A stretch of 64,000 nt of DNA from an uncultured Steroidobacter sp. (GTDB lineage Bacteria > Pseudomonadota > Gammaproteobacteria > Steroidobacterales > Steroidobacteraceae). Each line of letters starts with the position of its first letter. The first letter of the stretch is position 1. Location: NCBI GenBank assembly GCA_937864115.1, contig CALMII010000019.1:186001-250000 (forward strand), written 5' to 3'. The notes under the pieces were generated by a model that was not told the origin of the DNA, ran no database searches, and was given only the letters and a program-made list of their open reading frames with translations. The position numbers and the translations under genes were made by a program. Of this stretch, positions 1 to 9,621 are shown one piece after another.

Positions 1-698
1 GCCGCAACCTGACGTACGGAATGCTCGATGCGCTCGGGCGCGCCATCGTCATCGGCAGCTACGACTCGCGCATCTTTCCGACGGAAGCGGAGCTGGCCAA
101 GCAGCACGGCGTGAGCCGTTCCGTGACGCGCGAAGCCGTGAAGATGCTCACGGCGAAAGGACTGCTCAGTGCGCGGCCCCGGCAGGGCACCACCATCCAG
201 CCCAGCACCTCGTGGAATCTGTTCGACACGGACGTGCTGCGCTGGCTGCTGGAACGCAAGTTCTCCGTCGATCTGCTGCGTCACTTCAATCAGCTGCGCG
301 TGGCGATCGAGCCGGAAGCCGCAGCGCTGGCCGCCATGTTCTCGGATGAACGGCAGCGCCAGGAGATCGACGCCGGGCTCGCGCGCATGGAAGCCGCCGA
401 CGAAGGACACGACAACGCACTCGACGCCGACATCGCCTTCCACGTCGCCATCCTGCGCGCGTCGGGCAATCCCTTCTTCATGCAGTTCCGCGATGTGGTG
501 GCGACGGCGCTGCGTACGTCGATCCAGTTCACCAACCGCATCAAGGGCCGCACCGCGAGCGTGAGCGATCATGCGGCGGTCCGCGATGCGATTGCGCGCC
601 AGCATCCGGAAGGTGCGCGCGTGGCGATGAAGAAGATCATTGCCGACGTGCTGGATCTGATCGAGACGGCGGAGATTCCGCCGAAGCGCAGCCGCTAG
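1..698 (+). CDS. GntR/FadR-type transcriptional regulator (FCD domain), 5' end outside the window
   Basis: The reading frame is open to the window edge (R-N-L-T-Y-G precedes the first internal Met at 21), so the start lies upstream. The N-terminal part is a winged helix (TEAELAKQHGVSRSVTREAVKML, then a wing ending ARPRQGTTIQ). The rest is an all-helical FCD ligand domain, with a D-x3-H-type metal/ligand signature in DADIAFHVAILRASGNPF. FCD regulators usually sense sugar acids or other carboxylates. The genes that follow (TonB receptor, glycosidase, epimerase, sugar-acid dehydratase) fit a role in sugar-acid catabolism, which is inference. A second member of the family is at 60385. REPs follow the stop codon. 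Confidence 0.9.
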   Translation, partial: RNLTYGMLDALGRAIVIGSYDSRIFPTEAELAKQHGVSRSVTREAVKMLTAKGLLSARPRQGTTIQPSTSWNLFDTDVLRWLLERKFSVDLLRHFNQLRVAIEPEAAALAAMFSDERQRQEIDAGLARMEAADEGHDNALDADIAFHVAILRASGNPFFMQFRDVVATALRTSIQFTNRIKGRTASVSDHAAVRDAIARQHPEGARVAMKKIIADVLDLIETAEIPPKRSR

Positions 699-722
699 GC
701 TGCAGGTCAGCTCTTGCTCTTG

Positions 723-779
723 CTGTGGGGCCGGCTTCAGCCGGCCTCTTAAGAAGTCAGGCTGAAGCCTGACCTACAG
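723..779. repeat. REP pair: class B (723-746) and inverted class A (756-779)
   Basis: Class B reads CTGTG then GGGCCGGCTTCAGCCGGCC. Class A is on the opposite strand, GTCAGGCTGAAGCCTGAC followed by CTACAG. The two hairpins face each other across a 9-bp spacer, the BIME-like arrangement seen throughout the window. They lie between the GntR stop and the convergent TonB-receptor stop. Confidence 0.9.
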
Positions 780-839
780 GAAGAAAGACTGCGGCGGGTG
801 CGTGCCCTCATGGACATGGACACGCACCCGCGCTCGTCG

Positions 840-3563
840 TTACAGACGCACGCGAACGCTGACGCCGTAGGTCCGGTCGTCGATGCGGATGTCGTGCGGG
901 AACGTCGTGGTGTTGAAGTAGCTGTAGTAGTCGGCGCCGGTCAGGTTGGTGCCTTCCAGACTGACCGTGACCGCATCGCTGAAGTCATAGCCCAGCGACA
1001 TGTCGAGGCGGCCATAGGCCTTCACCTTGTTGAACGCCGGCGGCGCATCCGGATTGCCGCAGTACGCCACCTGATCTCCCTGGGAATCGAGCAGACAGCC
1101 GAACTGGAACTCGTCGAACTTGTCGCGCCATGTATAGACGAGACGGCTGGTGATGCCGTACTTCTCGTACAGCAGGCCCACGTTGAAGCTGTTCTTCGAT
1201 ACGCCGAGCAGCGGTGCGCCGTCGAGCGGATCGTCTTCCGTCTTGATCTCGCTGTCGGCGTAGGTGTAGTTCGCGAACGCGCCGAGTCCGTTCCAGCCTT
1301 CGGGCAGGAAATCGAAGAACGCCTGCGCCGACAGTTCCACACCCTGCAGCGTCGCCTCGCCCACGTTGCGGGGACGATCCATGTTGTAGGTGACGCCATC
1401 GATGACTTCCGGGCTGATCGAGCGCACGACGCGGTCCTTGATCTCGCGGTAGTAGACGGCCGCCGCCAGGTAGCTGCTCCGGGCGAAGTAGTACTCGACC
1501 GTCGCATCGACGGCATCCGACTTCTGCGGCTTCAGGTTCGGATTGCCGCCCGAACCGTTCGGCTGGATGTTCTCGTTGGTCGGCCGGTCGTAGAACTCGC
1601 CGGGATTCAGATCGGCAAACGCCGGCTGCGCGATCGTGCGGGCCGCCGTGAAACGCAACTGCAGATCCGGCGACAGACGCACCCGGGCGCTGAAATTCGG
1701 CAGCACTTCGGTTTCGCTGGTGCTGGTCGTCACGGGAGTCAGCACACCGTCGATGCGGCCGGTGCCGGAAACCGTGCGGTCGTTGCTCGTGACGCGCGCG
1801 CCGACGAGACCATCGACTTCGACGTTGCCGATCGTCGTCTGGTACTTCGCCTGCAGATATCCGGCCAGCGTTTCCTCGGTGGCATCGAAGTTGCGCGACG
1901 GATCGAACGGCGGATCGCCCGCCGGCGCGCCGTAGATGGCGCGCAAGGTATCGGTGTTGTTGCGCAGGTAGTCCGCGTCCGGCGTCATCCAGTGTGCGCC
2001 GCCGTTGATGAAAGGAATGGACGCCGGCGATCGCACCAGGAAGTTGGCGGGCAATCCCACCGAGTCGACCAGCGTCACGCGGTTGCCGCCCGGAGCGCCC
2101 GGACCGCCCGGGGCAATGGCGCGATAGTCGGCATCGCGATCGCCGTAGCGGGCGCCGAACTGCAGCTGGGAAATGAATCCATCGAGGTCGTACCGGCCAT
2201 CCACGGCCGCGGCGAACAGCGAACTGTCGGCGGTGTTGATGTCCTGGAAGAGACTGTTGGCGAACAGGAATCCCGATGCATCGCCGAGCGGATTGCCCGG
2301 CATGTCGGTCGTGCCGTGGCTGTCGTTGTTGATGGCGATGTTGACGACCGGAATCTGCTTGCCGATGTCGACGATGATGTTGCGGTTCGAGTTCTTCGAC
2401 TCGACGTAGGACAGATCGAGACCCAGGTGCAGTGCGCCCGAATCGAAGCGCGCGCCGGTCGCGTACATGAACTGATCGGTTTCGCCGGTCTTCGCCTGGG
2501 TGCTGGTCAGGCCTGCGACGTTGTTGAACGTCGCGGATGTGCCGTAACAGAGATCCTGGATCGGACTGCCGTCGGAGCCCAGGAATCCGGCGCCGTCGAC
2601 GTGCGCCCGGAAGCAATCGTTCGTCGCCTGCGCATTGGTGATGCTCTGCGCTCCGAAGATGTCGGAGAAGATGAAGTCCGTCTCGAACGTGGCGTCATAG
2701 CCGGCGTACAGACCGTCGGCATAGATCTCCCAGTTGTCGTTGAGCTTCCACTGGATCGAGCCGTTCACCTGCGGGCGCTCGTACTCGCCGTAGTCGTTGA
2801 GGCCGCCCACGCAGGTGGGCAGCACGATGCCGGCCGCGCCCGACGGACCGTTGGTGCCGGAGCGCGGGTCGCAGTTGAACGAGATCGGCCGGTTGAAGTT
2901 CTGGTCGGAATACGACGCATCGAGCAGGAAGCCGATCTCGCCGCCCTCCGTCGACCGGCGATGCGACACCAGCGCACCGACGGTGTAGTTGAACTCTTCG
3001 GCTTCCTGCGGATAGGTGCCGCGCGCATTGAAGACTGCCGTGGTGCCGGGCTCGAAGGTCAGCGGCTTGTGCAGCCGCAGATCGATCACGCCGGCCACGC
3101 CGCCTTCGATCAGATTGGCGGTGTTCGACTTGTAGACGTTGGCGCGCGACAGTGCTTCGGCGGGCAGATCCTGGAAGGCGAAGCCGCGACCCACGCCGGT
3201 GAACATTTCGCGACCGTCGACGGTGGTGAGGATGTCGCCGATGCCGCGGATCAGCGGATTGATGATCTCGTTGTTCCAGCCGTTGACCGTCTGGACGCCA
3301 GGCACGCGCTGCAGCGCGGCGGCGACGGTGTTGTCCGGGAACTTGCCGATGTCATCGGCGACGATGGCATCGACGACCTGATCGGCGTTCTGCTTGATCT
3401 CGGCGGCGGCCTCGAGACTGGCGCGCAGGCCGACGACCACCACTTCTTCCAGCTCGCTGCTGCCGACGTTCGTGTTGCCCGATGTCTGCGCCAGCGCGAG
3501 TTGCGCCGACCCCATCAGCATCGCTGCCGACATTGAATAAAGAGCGCGGTTGCTCGTTTTCAT
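840..3563 (-). CDS. TonB-dependent outer-membrane receptor, 907 aa
   Basis: Outer-membrane active transporter of the TonB-dependent receptor family. A signal peptide (MKTSNRALYSMSAAMLMGSA... ending ALAQ) is followed by a TonB-box-like EEVVVVGLRA, a plug domain (VVDAIVADDIGKFPDNTVAAALQRVPGVQ; LIRGIGDILTTVDGRE) and a beta-barrel that ends YGVSVRVRL. The plug wording is that of the large receptors, common in Xanthomonadales and Caulobacterales, that import carbohydrate oligomers. The start is well set: AGGGGGAG lies just upstream of ATG. The promoter region contains TTGTCTGACAA at 3651. Neighbouring genes suggest a plant-polysaccharide or sugar-acid substrate (inference). The exact ligand cannot be read from the sequence. 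Confidence 0.93.
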   Translation of the reverse strand: MKTSNRALYSMSAAMLMGSAQLALAQTSGNTNVGSSELEEVVVVGLRASLEAAAEIKQNADQVVDAIVADDIGKFPDNTVAAALQRVPGVQTVNGWNNEIINPLIRGIGDILTTVDGREMFTGVGRGFAFQDLPAEALSRANVYKSNTANLIEGGVAGVIDLRLHKPLTFEPGTTAVFNARGTYPQEAEEFNYTVGALVSHRRSTEGGEIGFLLDASYSDQNFNRPISFNCDPRSGTNGPSGAAGIVLPTCVGGLNDYGEYERPQVNGSIQWKLNDNWEIYADGLYAGYDATFETDFIFSDIFGAQSITNAQATNDCFRAHVDGAGFLGSDGSPIQDLCYGTSATFNNVAGLTSTQAKTGETDQFMYATGARFDSGALHLGLDLSYVESKNSNRNIIVDIGKQIPVVNIAINNDSHGTTDMPGNPLGDASGFLFANSLFQDINTADSSLFAAAVDGRYDLDGFISQLQFGARYGDRDADYRAIAPGGPGAPGGNRVTLVDSVGLPANFLVRSPASIPFINGGAHWMTPDADYLRNNTDTLRAIYGAPAGDPPFDPSRNFDATEETLAGYLQAKYQTTIGNVEVDGLVGARVTSNDRTVSGTGRIDGVLTPVTTSTSETEVLPNFSARVRLSPDLQLRFTAARTIAQPAFADLNPGEFYDRPTNENIQPNGSGGNPNLKPQKSDAVDATVEYYFARSSYLAAAVYYREIKDRVVRSISPEVIDGVTYNMDRPRNVGEATLQGVELSAQAFFDFLPEGWNGLGAFANYTYADSEIKTEDDPLDGAPLLGVSKNSFNVGLLYEKYGITSRLVYTWRDKFDEFQFGCLLDSQGDQVAYCGNPDAPPAFNKVKAYGRLDMSLGYDFSDAVTVSLEGTNLTGADYYSYFNTTTFPHDIRIDDRTYGVSVRVRL

Positions 3564-3650
3564 TACTCCCCCTGATGCGTCTCTATGAAACGGAAAAAAC
3601 CGTGGTTGATTACCGGATCGGACTGATTTCCAACTCCAGCACAGTCATCA

Positions 3651-3679
3651 TTGTCTGACAAGTATTATTTGTCTTATAA
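3651..3679 (-). promoter_or_regulatory. Candidate GntR-family operator, two sites
   Basis: TTGTCTGACAA (3651-3661) is an odd-length palindrome, and TTGTCTTATAA (3669-3679) is a second copy 18 bp on. Both lie about 90-115 bp upstream of the TonB-receptor start. TTGTCTGA recurs at 60276 and 63212, and as TTATCTGA at 7996, in each case before a gene that fits sugar-acid catabolism. FadR-type regulators bind short palindromes of this size, so the assignment to the local GntR proteins is inference. Confidence 0.5.
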
Positions 3680-3733
3680 ATATCTCCGAAACGATGCGGC
3701 ACCGCAGCGACAGCGGCGCCGCAGCAAGGAACG

Positions 3734-4873
3734 TCAGTCGTGCGGCACGACGCCCTTCGGTGCTGTCATCAACCGTTTGATCAGGTCGACTTCGGCCTGC
3801 CGGTACGGCGTACCGTCGGCGCGCAGCACTTCGTGGAACCAGATGGTCGGTTCGGCGTCGGTGTAGGGCTTCTTCCAGGAATCCCACGGCAGCCGGGTCT
3901 GCGACCGGCCGTCGACGAAGCCCCAGTTGATCATGGCCACGTTGTAGCGCTTGCCCAGCGGCAGCGTGCCGTCGAAGGTCGAGCCATTGCCGCGCGCCAT
4001 GTATTCGGTGCACAGCAGCGGCCGGCCGTAGGCCTGCAACTGCTTCACGCGGCGATCGAAAGTTTCCGGCCAGTTGTAGTCGTGAAACGAAATGACATCC
4101 GACTGTTCGATCTGGATCCGTTCGATCGCCGTCAGCCTGGCGGCGGACCAGTCGTCGTGCTGCCACAGGCCGCTGGTCAGCGGCTGCACCGGATTCTGGC
4201 TGCGCGCCCAGTCGAATACCTGACCCAGCAGCGTCTCCACGTACTTCTGCTTGTTCTGATGCTTCGGATAGTTGCCGCCGCCGTCGTTGTCCGGCTCGTT
4301 CCACACGTCCCAGGCCAGGATGCGCTCATCCTTCGCAAACGCACCGACGACGCCCTCCACGTATTGCCGCAACAGCGGATAGCGCGATTCATCTTCCAGC
4401 CGCGCGCGACCCGGCGCCTGCACCCAGCCCGAGTTGTGCACGCCCGGAATCGGCGGATGCTGCGGACCGAGCTTCGGCTCCGGATCCCAGCAGCTGTCGA
4501 AGAGCACGAAGATCGGTTTGATCCCGTGCCGTGCAGCGATCTTCAGGAACTCGTCGATGCGCTGCTTGAGGCCCTGCGCGTCCTGCTCCCACAGCAGGTT
4601 GTGCAGATACACGCGCATCGTGTTCATGCCGATGGCCTGCGCCCAGCCGAGTTCGCGATCGATGCCCTGCGGATCGAACGTATCCGCCTGCCACATCTCG
4701 AGCTGATTGATCGCACTGGCGGGGTTGTAGTTGCTGCCCACCAGCCACGGCTGCTTGTCATACCAGGCATTGGCCTTCGCGGCCGTCCAGCGCTCGGCAG
4801 CGTGGGCGGGCATGCCGAACAGTACGGCGGCCTGCGCCAGCACGGCGAGTGCGATCGAAGCGATACGAGTCAT
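3734..4873 (-). CDS. Secreted GH5-like glycoside hydrolase (cellulase/xylanase superfamily), 379 aa
   Basis: Clan GH-A (beta/alpha)8 hydrolase. A signal peptide (MTRIASIALAVLAQAAVLFG... AHA) is followed by a TIM barrel: WLVGSNYNPASAINQLEMW, GMNTMRVYLHNLLWE, WDVWNEPDN with the acid/base Glu at about 193, and LLCTEYMARG with the nucleophile Glu at about 290. The length is typical of a single catalytic domain with no carbohydrate-binding module. The start is the ATG at 4873, because AAGGAGACC precedes it and the signal peptide begins there; an in-frame extension to 5146 has no coding character. It is the last gene of the dehydratase-epimerase-hydrolase run. The polysaccharide substrate is not determinable here; arabinan, xylan and glucan are all possible. 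Confidence 0.85.
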   Translation of the reverse strand: MTRIASIALAVLAQAAVLFGMPAHAAERWTAAKANAWYDKQPWLVGSNYNPASAINQLEMWQADTFDPQGIDRELGWAQAIGMNTMRVYLHNLLWEQDAQGLKQRIDEFLKIAARHGIKPIFVLFDSCWDPEPKLGPQHPPIPGVHNSGWVQAPGRARLEDESRYPLLRQYVEGVVGAFAKDERILAWDVWNEPDNDGGGNYPKHQNKQKYVETLLGQVFDWARSQNPVQPLTSGLWQHDDWSAARLTAIERIQIEQSDVISFHDYNWPETFDRRVKQLQAYGRPLLCTEYMARGNGSTFDGTLPLGKRYNVAMINWGFVDGRSQTRLPWDSWKKPYTDAEPTIWFHEVLRADGTPYRQAEVDLIKRLMTAPKGVVPHD

Positions 4874-4914
4874 TGCGCGGTCTCCTTCATAGATCCGTGT
4901 CGACGTCAGGCCGC

Positions 4915-6060
4915 TCAGCGCGGCTGCGCCTTGCCAGAGAAGAATCGATAGACGATGACATTGCGATACGTTTCTCCCGGTGCGAGTCGCGCAGAACCGA
5001 AAGACGGACGATTCGGCGTATCCGGGAAAATCTGCGGTTCCACCGCGATGGCATCGCCCTGCCGATACGCACGGCGCGACTTGCCGATCACGGTCGCATC
5101 GAGAAAGTTGCCGGAATAGAACTGCAGGCCCGGCTGGTTGGACCACAGCTCGAAGCCGCGGCCCGACGTCGGTTCTTCCACGCGCGCCAGCAGGCGCGGC
5201 TCGCGCGCGACGTCGCGGGCGATCACGAAGTTGTGGTCGTAGCCGCGACCGATGACGATCTGCGGATCGTCGTTGCGCACGCGCGCACCGATCGCCATCG
5301 GCTGGCGGAAATCGAACGCCGTGCCGGCCACTGGCGTGATTTCTCCGGTGGGAATCAGCCCGGCATCGACCGGCGTGTAGCCGTCGGCCGGAATGGTCAG
5401 CACATGCCCCATCGCGCCCTGCGGCGAGCCATCGCCCGCCAGATTCCAGTAGGCATGATTGGTGATGTTGACGATGGTCGGCCGGTCGGTCGTGGCCCGA
5501 TATTCGATCTGCAGCTCGTTGCCTTTCAGCGAGTACTTCGCGACGGCCGTCAGCGTGCCCGGATAGCCCTGATCGCCGTCGGGACTCACATAGCGCAGCG
5601 TGACGCTCGCTTCATTGCCGGTGCCGGTGGCGACGACGTCCCACAACACCTTGTCGAAACCCTTGTCGCCGCCGTGCAGCGCATTGCCGTTGTTGTTCTG
5701 CGGCGTCTGATACTGCTTGCCGTCGAGCGTGAATTTTCCACCGGCGAGACGGTTCGCAAAACGCCCGACGGTCGCACCGAAGTATTCCGGCTTCGCCAGG
5801 TAGCCATCGAGCGATGCGTAGCCGAGCGTGACGTCCTCGCGCCTGCCGTTGCGATCGGGCATGACGAGCGACTGCAGCGCCGCGCCGTAGTTGATGACGA
5901 CTGCAGTGATCCCCTGATCGCCCTGCAGCGTGATGGCTTCGACGCGCCGCCCGTCGGGCAGCTTGCCGAACTCCGCACGGCTCGTGCCCGCGGCTGCGGC
6001 AGCGAACGCGACACAGGAAAGCGCGAGTCCTGCCGGGATGGAAGCTGTACGCAACGACAT
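4915..6060 (-). CDS. galM: Aldose 1-epimerase (mutarotase), exported
   Basis: Interconverts alpha and beta anomers of aldoses. A signal peptide (MSLRTASIPAGLALSCVAFAAAAAG) precedes a complete galactose-mutarotase fold. Family motifs include GATVGRFANRLAGGKF, the catalytic His regions ALHGGDKGFDKVLW and NITNHAYWNLAG, and the C-terminal catalytic Glu in AVEPQIFPDTPNRPSF. At 381 aa it is slightly longer than cytosolic GalM because of the leader. GAGGAAATC precedes the ATG. It lies between the dehydratase (45 bp from its stop) and the GH5-like gene and probably shares their transcript. A periplasmic mutarotase would feed sugars released by the hydrolase to a periplasmic dehydrogenase or importer (inference). 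Confidence 0.92.
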   Translation of the reverse strand: MSLRTASIPAGLALSCVAFAAAAAGTSRAEFGKLPDGRRVEAITLQGDQGITAVVINYGAALQSLVMPDRNGRREDVTLGYASLDGYLAKPEYFGATVGRFANRLAGGKFTLDGKQYQTPQNNNGNALHGGDKGFDKVLWDVVATGTGNEASVTLRYVSPDGDQGYPGTLTAVAKYSLKGNELQIEYRATTDRPTIVNITNHAYWNLAGDGSPQGAMGHVLTIPADGYTPVDAGLIPTGEITPVAGTAFDFRQPMAIGARVRNDDPQIVIGRGYDHNFVIARDVAREPRLLARVEEPTSGRGFELWSNQPGLQFYSGNFLDATVIGKSRRAYRQGDAIAVEPQIFPDTPNRPSFGSARLAPGETYRNVIVYRFFSGKAQPR

Positions 6061-6105
6061 GATTTCCTCGCTGTGGTTGATGTGCCCGACGCGTCGCGTC
6101 GAATC

Positions 6106-7905
6106 TCAGTGACTGTCCCGCGGGTCGCCGGCGGTCTGCGCAATGCGCTGATACTTCACGGCCGATTCGATGACGGCGCCGCCGTCGAACTGGCCGGTCA
6201 CATTGCGATGGATTTCCTGCCAAGGCGTCTGCGATGGCGGATAGGCCAGGCCGCCTTCGCGCTCGAAGTCGCGACGCCGCTGCGCGATTTCTTCCGCGCT
6301 CACGAGCATGTTGACTTCGCGACGTCGCAGATCGACGCGCACGCGATCACCCGTCTTCAGCAACGCCAGTCCACCGCCGACCGCCGCTTCGGGCGCTGCA
6401 TTCAGGATGGAAGGCGAACCCGACGTTCCCGATTGCCGGCCATCGCCGATGCACGGCAGCGCATCGATGCCCGCACGGATCAGCGCCGCCGGCGGACGCA
6501 TGTTCACCACCTCCGCACCGCCCGGATAACCGACCGGCCCCGCGCCGCGAATCACCAGCAGCGTGCGTTCGTCGATGCCGAGCGCCGGATCGTCGATGCG
6601 CGCGTGATAGTCCTCCGGACCTTCGAACACCACGACCTTGCCCTCGAAGGCATCGGGATCCGCGGGATTGCCGAGATAGCGCGCGCGGAAATCATCGGAG
6701 ATCACGCTCGTCTTCATGACGGCGGAGTCGAACAGGTTGCCGTGCAGCACGGTGAGTCCCGCCGCCTTGCGCAGCGGCGCATCGAAGCGCCGGATCACCG
6801 CTTCGTTCAGCGGTCGCGCATCGCTGCAGTTCTCGCCGATGGTGCGTCCGTTCACGGTCATCGCATCGGCAGCCAGCAGGCCCTTGCGCAGCAGTTCGCC
6901 CGCGACGGCAGGCACGCCGCCGGCAAGATAGAAATCCTCGCCGAGATATTCGCCGGCGGGTTGCAGGTTCACGAGCAACGGAATGTCGTGCCCGAACTCT
7001 TCCCAGTCGGCGAGCGTGAGTTCGACGCCGATGTGACGCGCGATGGCGTTCAGATGAATCGGCGCATTGGTCGAGCCGCCCAGCGCGGAATTCACGCGGA
7101 TCGCATTGAGGAAGGCGTCGCGGGTCAGGATGTCGGAGGGTTTGCGATCGGCGCGCACGAGTTCGACGATCTGCCTGCCGGTGCGCCAGGCGCATTCCTG
7201 TCGATCGCGATACGGCGCCGGAATCGCAGCCGATCCCGGCAGCGACATGCCCAGCGCTTCCGTCAGCGAATTGAGCGTGGTCGCCGTGCCCATGGTGTTG
7301 CAGTAACCGGTGGATGGCGCCGACGACGCCACCAGCGAAATGAATCCCTTGTAGTCGATCTCGCCGGCCGCGAGCATGCGGCGCGCCTTCCAGATGATCG
7401 TGCCGGAGCCGACACGCTCGCCCTGGTGCCAGCCATTGACCATCGGCCCCACCGACAGCGCGATGGCGGGGATGTTCACGGTGGCCGCCGCCATCAGCGA
7501 CGCCGGCGTCGTCTTGTCGCAGCCGATCGTGAGCACCACACCGTCGATGGGATAGCCGAACAGCAGTTCGACGAGACTGAGATACGAGAGATTCCGGTCG
7601 AGTCCCGCGGTCGGCCGCTTGCCCGTCTCCTGGATCGGATGAATGGGAAATTCCAGCGGAATGCCGCCGGCATCGCGGATGCCCTGCTTGACGCGCTCGG
7701 CCAGCACCAGGTGATGGCGGTTGCACGGCGCAAGATCGCTGCCGGTCTGCGAAATGCCGATGATGGGCCGGTCGCTCTGCAGCTCTTCCAGCGACAGGCC
7801 GTAGTTCATGTAGCGCTCTATATAGAGCGCCGTGAGGTCCGGGTTCTGCGGATTGTCGAACCAGGCACGCGACCGCAATCCCCTGCCCTGCTTGCTCGCT
7901 TTCAT
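6106..7905 (-). CDS. IlvD/Edd-family sugar-acid dehydratase (arabonate/xylonate dehydratase type)
   Basis: Iron-sulfur dehydratase that removes water from an aldonic acid to give a 2-keto-3-deoxy acid. The three cluster-ligand cysteines are present: [19 protein letters not shown] and [44 protein letters not shown] and [21 protein letters not shown] are strongly conserved family blocks. The length (599 aa) and the phrase [29 protein letters not shown] match the sugar-acid branch rather than branched-chain IlvD. Two adjacent ATGs exist (7905, 7908); GGAG at normal spacing favours 7905. An alpha-ketoglutarate-semialdehyde-type dehydrogenase at 63270 could complete a non-phosphorylative pentose pathway (inference). 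Confidence 0.92.
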   Translation of the reverse strand: MKASKQGRGLRSRAWFDNPQNPDLTALYIERYMNYGLSLEELQSDRPIIGISQTGSDLAPCNRHHLVLAERVKQGIRDAGGIPLEFPIHPIQETGKRPTAGLDRNLSYLSLVELLFGYPIDGVVLTIGCDKTTPASLMAAATVNIPAIALSVGPMVNGWHQGERVGSGTIIWKARRMLAAGEIDYKGFISLVASSAPSTGYCNTMGTATTLNSLTEALGMSLPGSAAIPAPYRDRQECAWRTGRQIVELVRADRKPSDILTRDAFLNAIRVNSALGGSTNAPIHLNAIARHIGVELTLADWEEFGHDIPLLVNLQPAGEYLGEDFYLAGGVPAVAGELLRKGLLAADAMTVNGRTIGENCSDARPLNEAVIRRFDAPLRKAAGLTVLHGNLFDSAVMKTSVISDDFRARYLGNPADPDAFEGKVVVFEGPEDYHARIDDPALGIDERTLLVIRGAGPVGYPGGAEVVNMRPPAALIRAGIDALPCIGDGRQSGTSGSPSILNAAPEAAVGGGLALLKTGDRVRVDLRRREVNMLVSAEEIAQRRRDFEREGGLAYPPSQTPWQEIHRNVTGQFDGGAVIESAVKYQRIAQTAGDPRDSH

Positions 7906-7995
7906 CATGTCTCCGCGCATCGACCGAATCCCCCAGGCGCGCACCGGACGGGGCCGAGGTTGAACTGCCGCCGCCATCCGATCTATAAAGAATAT

Positions 7996-8006
7996 ATATC
8001 AGATAA
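7996..8006 (-). promoter_or_regulatory. Variant TTGTCTGA-type site before the dehydratase
   Basis: On the minus strand this reads TTATCTGATAT in an AT-rich patch unlike the surrounding GC-rich DNA, about 90 bp before the dehydratase start. It is one base away from the TTGTCTGA core seen at 3651, 60276 and 63212. Confidence 0.35.
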
Positions 8007-8052
8007 ATAGGTCGAGTGAGAAGATGATGCAGTCCGAGGCAGAGATGCGCCG

Positions 8053-8123
8053 CTGTGGGGCCGGCTTCAGCCGGCCTCTTTTCGGAAGTCAGGCTGAAGC
8101 CTGACCTACAGCCTGACCTGCAG
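8053..8123. repeat. REP pair B/A plus an extra class-A half
   Basis: Class B occupies 8053-8076 and inverted class A 8088-8111. An additional CCTGACCTGCAG half-copy follows at 8112-8123, as if the outer half of the class-A repeat had been duplicated. The pair lies in the divergent spacer between the dehydratase and the MATE gene. Confidence 0.9.
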
Positions 8124-8181
8124 CAGGAAGGCAGATCGCCGGACCCGACGGCAGAGGCGCACGCGTACAATCGCGCGCCTC

Positions 8182-9609
8182 ATGTCTGCCTCCACCCCCG
8201 AATCCACCGCCGTCGCGCCGCACGACGCCGGCTTCTGGCGCATCGTCTGGCTCGCGCTCCAGGGCAGGAACTACGACTACACCGCGGAGAATCTGAACCG
8301 CGCCGTGCTGCTGCTCGCCGTGCCCATGGTCCTCGAAATGATCATGGAATCGCTGTTCGCGGTGGTCGACGTGTTCTGGGTGTCGCGCCTCGGCCGGGAC
8401 GCCGTCGCCGTGATCGGCCTCACCGAATCCATCATGACGCTGATCTATGCCGTCGCCATCGGCATCTCGATCGCTGCGACTGCCATCGTCGCGCGGCGCA
8501 TCGGAGAAAAGGATGCCGAAGCGGCCTCGGCGGCGGCGGGACAGATTCTCGTGCTCGGCGTGTCGGTATCCGCCGGACTCGGCCTCGTGCTGGGCTTTTT
8601 TGCGCCGACCATCCTGCAACTGATGGGCGCGGAACCTGCTGTGGTGGCGCTCGGCAGCGACTTCGCACGCATCATGCTCGGCGGCAACCTCACCGTGTTC
8701 ATGATCTTCCTCATCAATGCGATCTTTCGCGGCGCGGGCGATGCCGTGCTGGCGATGCGCACGCTGTGGCTCGCCAATGCATTGAACATCGTGCTCGGCC
8801 CGCTGTTCATTTTCGGCTGGGGGCCGTTTCCCGAATTCGGCGTCACCGGCGCAGCCGTCGCCACCAACATCGGGCGCGGCGTCGGCGTCCTCTACCAGCT
8901 CTGGCATCTCGCCGGACACCACAGCCGCGTGCGTGTGCGATTGCGTCACCTCGTGCCGCAGGCCGATCAGCTGCGGGTCATTCTCACGACGGCGTGGAGC
9001 GGGATCGCGCAGTTGCTGATCGGCACGACGAGCTGGATCGGCCTGTTCAAGATCCTCACGCCCTTCGGCAGCGCGGCGCTCGCCGGCTACACGATCGCGA
9101 TACGCATCGTCACCTTCGCGCTGATGCCCGCCTGGGGCCTCGCGAATGCGGGCGCTACGCTGGTCGGCCAGAATCTCGGCGCCGCCAAGCCGGAGCGTGC
9201 GGAGCAGGCGATCAGGATCGCCACGCGATTCAACGTCGTGTTCCTGGCGATCGTCGGCGTGCTGTTCGTGGTGTTCTCGGGTCCGCTGGTGCGCCTGTTC
9301 TCCACGGATGCGGAAGTCATGACTCACGGCATACGCGCGCTGTGGATCGTCAGCCTGGCCTTTCCTCTCTATGCTGCCGGCATGTGCCTGGAAGCGGCGT
9401 TCAACGGCGCGGGCGACACCTGGACGCCGACGCGCCTGAACTTCTTCTGTTTCTGGCTGGGCCAGGTGCCGCTGGCGTGGATTCTCGCGGATGGATTGCA
9501 GCTCGGCCCGATGGGCGTATTCATCGCCGTACCGATCTCGTTCACCGTGCTCGCGCTGTGGAGCGCGGTGCTGTTCCGCCGCGGCCAGTGGAAGCAGCAG
9601 CGGATCTGA
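8182..9609 (+). CDS. MATE-family multidrug/Na+ efflux transporter, 475 aa
   Basis: Inner-membrane antiporter of the MATE family, which exports cationic drugs or metabolites against a Na+ or H+ gradient. Two MatE repeats are visible. The first runs from AVLLLAVPMVLEMIMESLFAVVDVFWVSRLG to about residue 240. The second is marked by SWIGLFKILTPFGSAALAGYTIAIRI, GATLVGQNLGAAKPERAEQA and AFNGAGDTWTPTRLNF. Around twelve hydrophobic helices are present and the length is typical. The substrate is unknown. The gene stands alone and ends 12 bp from the convergent TonB-like gene. Confidence 0.92.
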   Translation: MSASTPESTAVAPHDAGFWRIVWLALQGRNYDYTAENLNRAVLLLAVPMVLEMIMESLFAVVDVFWVSRLGRDAVAVIGLTESIMTLIYAVAIGISIAATAIVARRIGEKDAEAASAAAGQILVLGVSVSAGLGLVLGFFAPTILQLMGAEPAVVALGSDFARIMLGGNLTVFMIFLINAIFRGAGDAVLAMRTLWLANALNIVLGPLFIFGWGPFPEFGVTGAAVATNIGRGVGVLYQLWHLAGHHSRVRVRLRHLVPQADQLRVILTTAWSGIAQLLIGTTSWIGLFKILTPFGSAALAGYTIAIRIVTFALMPAWGLANAGATLVGQNLGAAKPERAEQAIRIATRFNVVFLAIVGVLFVVFSGPLVRLFSTDAEVMTHGIRALWIVSLAFPLYAAGMCLEAAFNGAGDTWTPTRLNFFCFWLGQVPLAWILADGLQLGPMGVFIAVPISFTVLALWSAVLFRRGQWKQQRI

Positions 9610-9621
9610 ATCGCAACGCCT

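Noticed and set aside
798..3536. Very long open frame antisense to the TonB receptor (and similar ones at 4849-8010, 35808-38393, 42134-43951)
   Set aside because: High-GC coding DNA opens the antisense frame. The translations are Arg/Ala/His-rich with no domain features, while the opposite strand encodes clear protein families.
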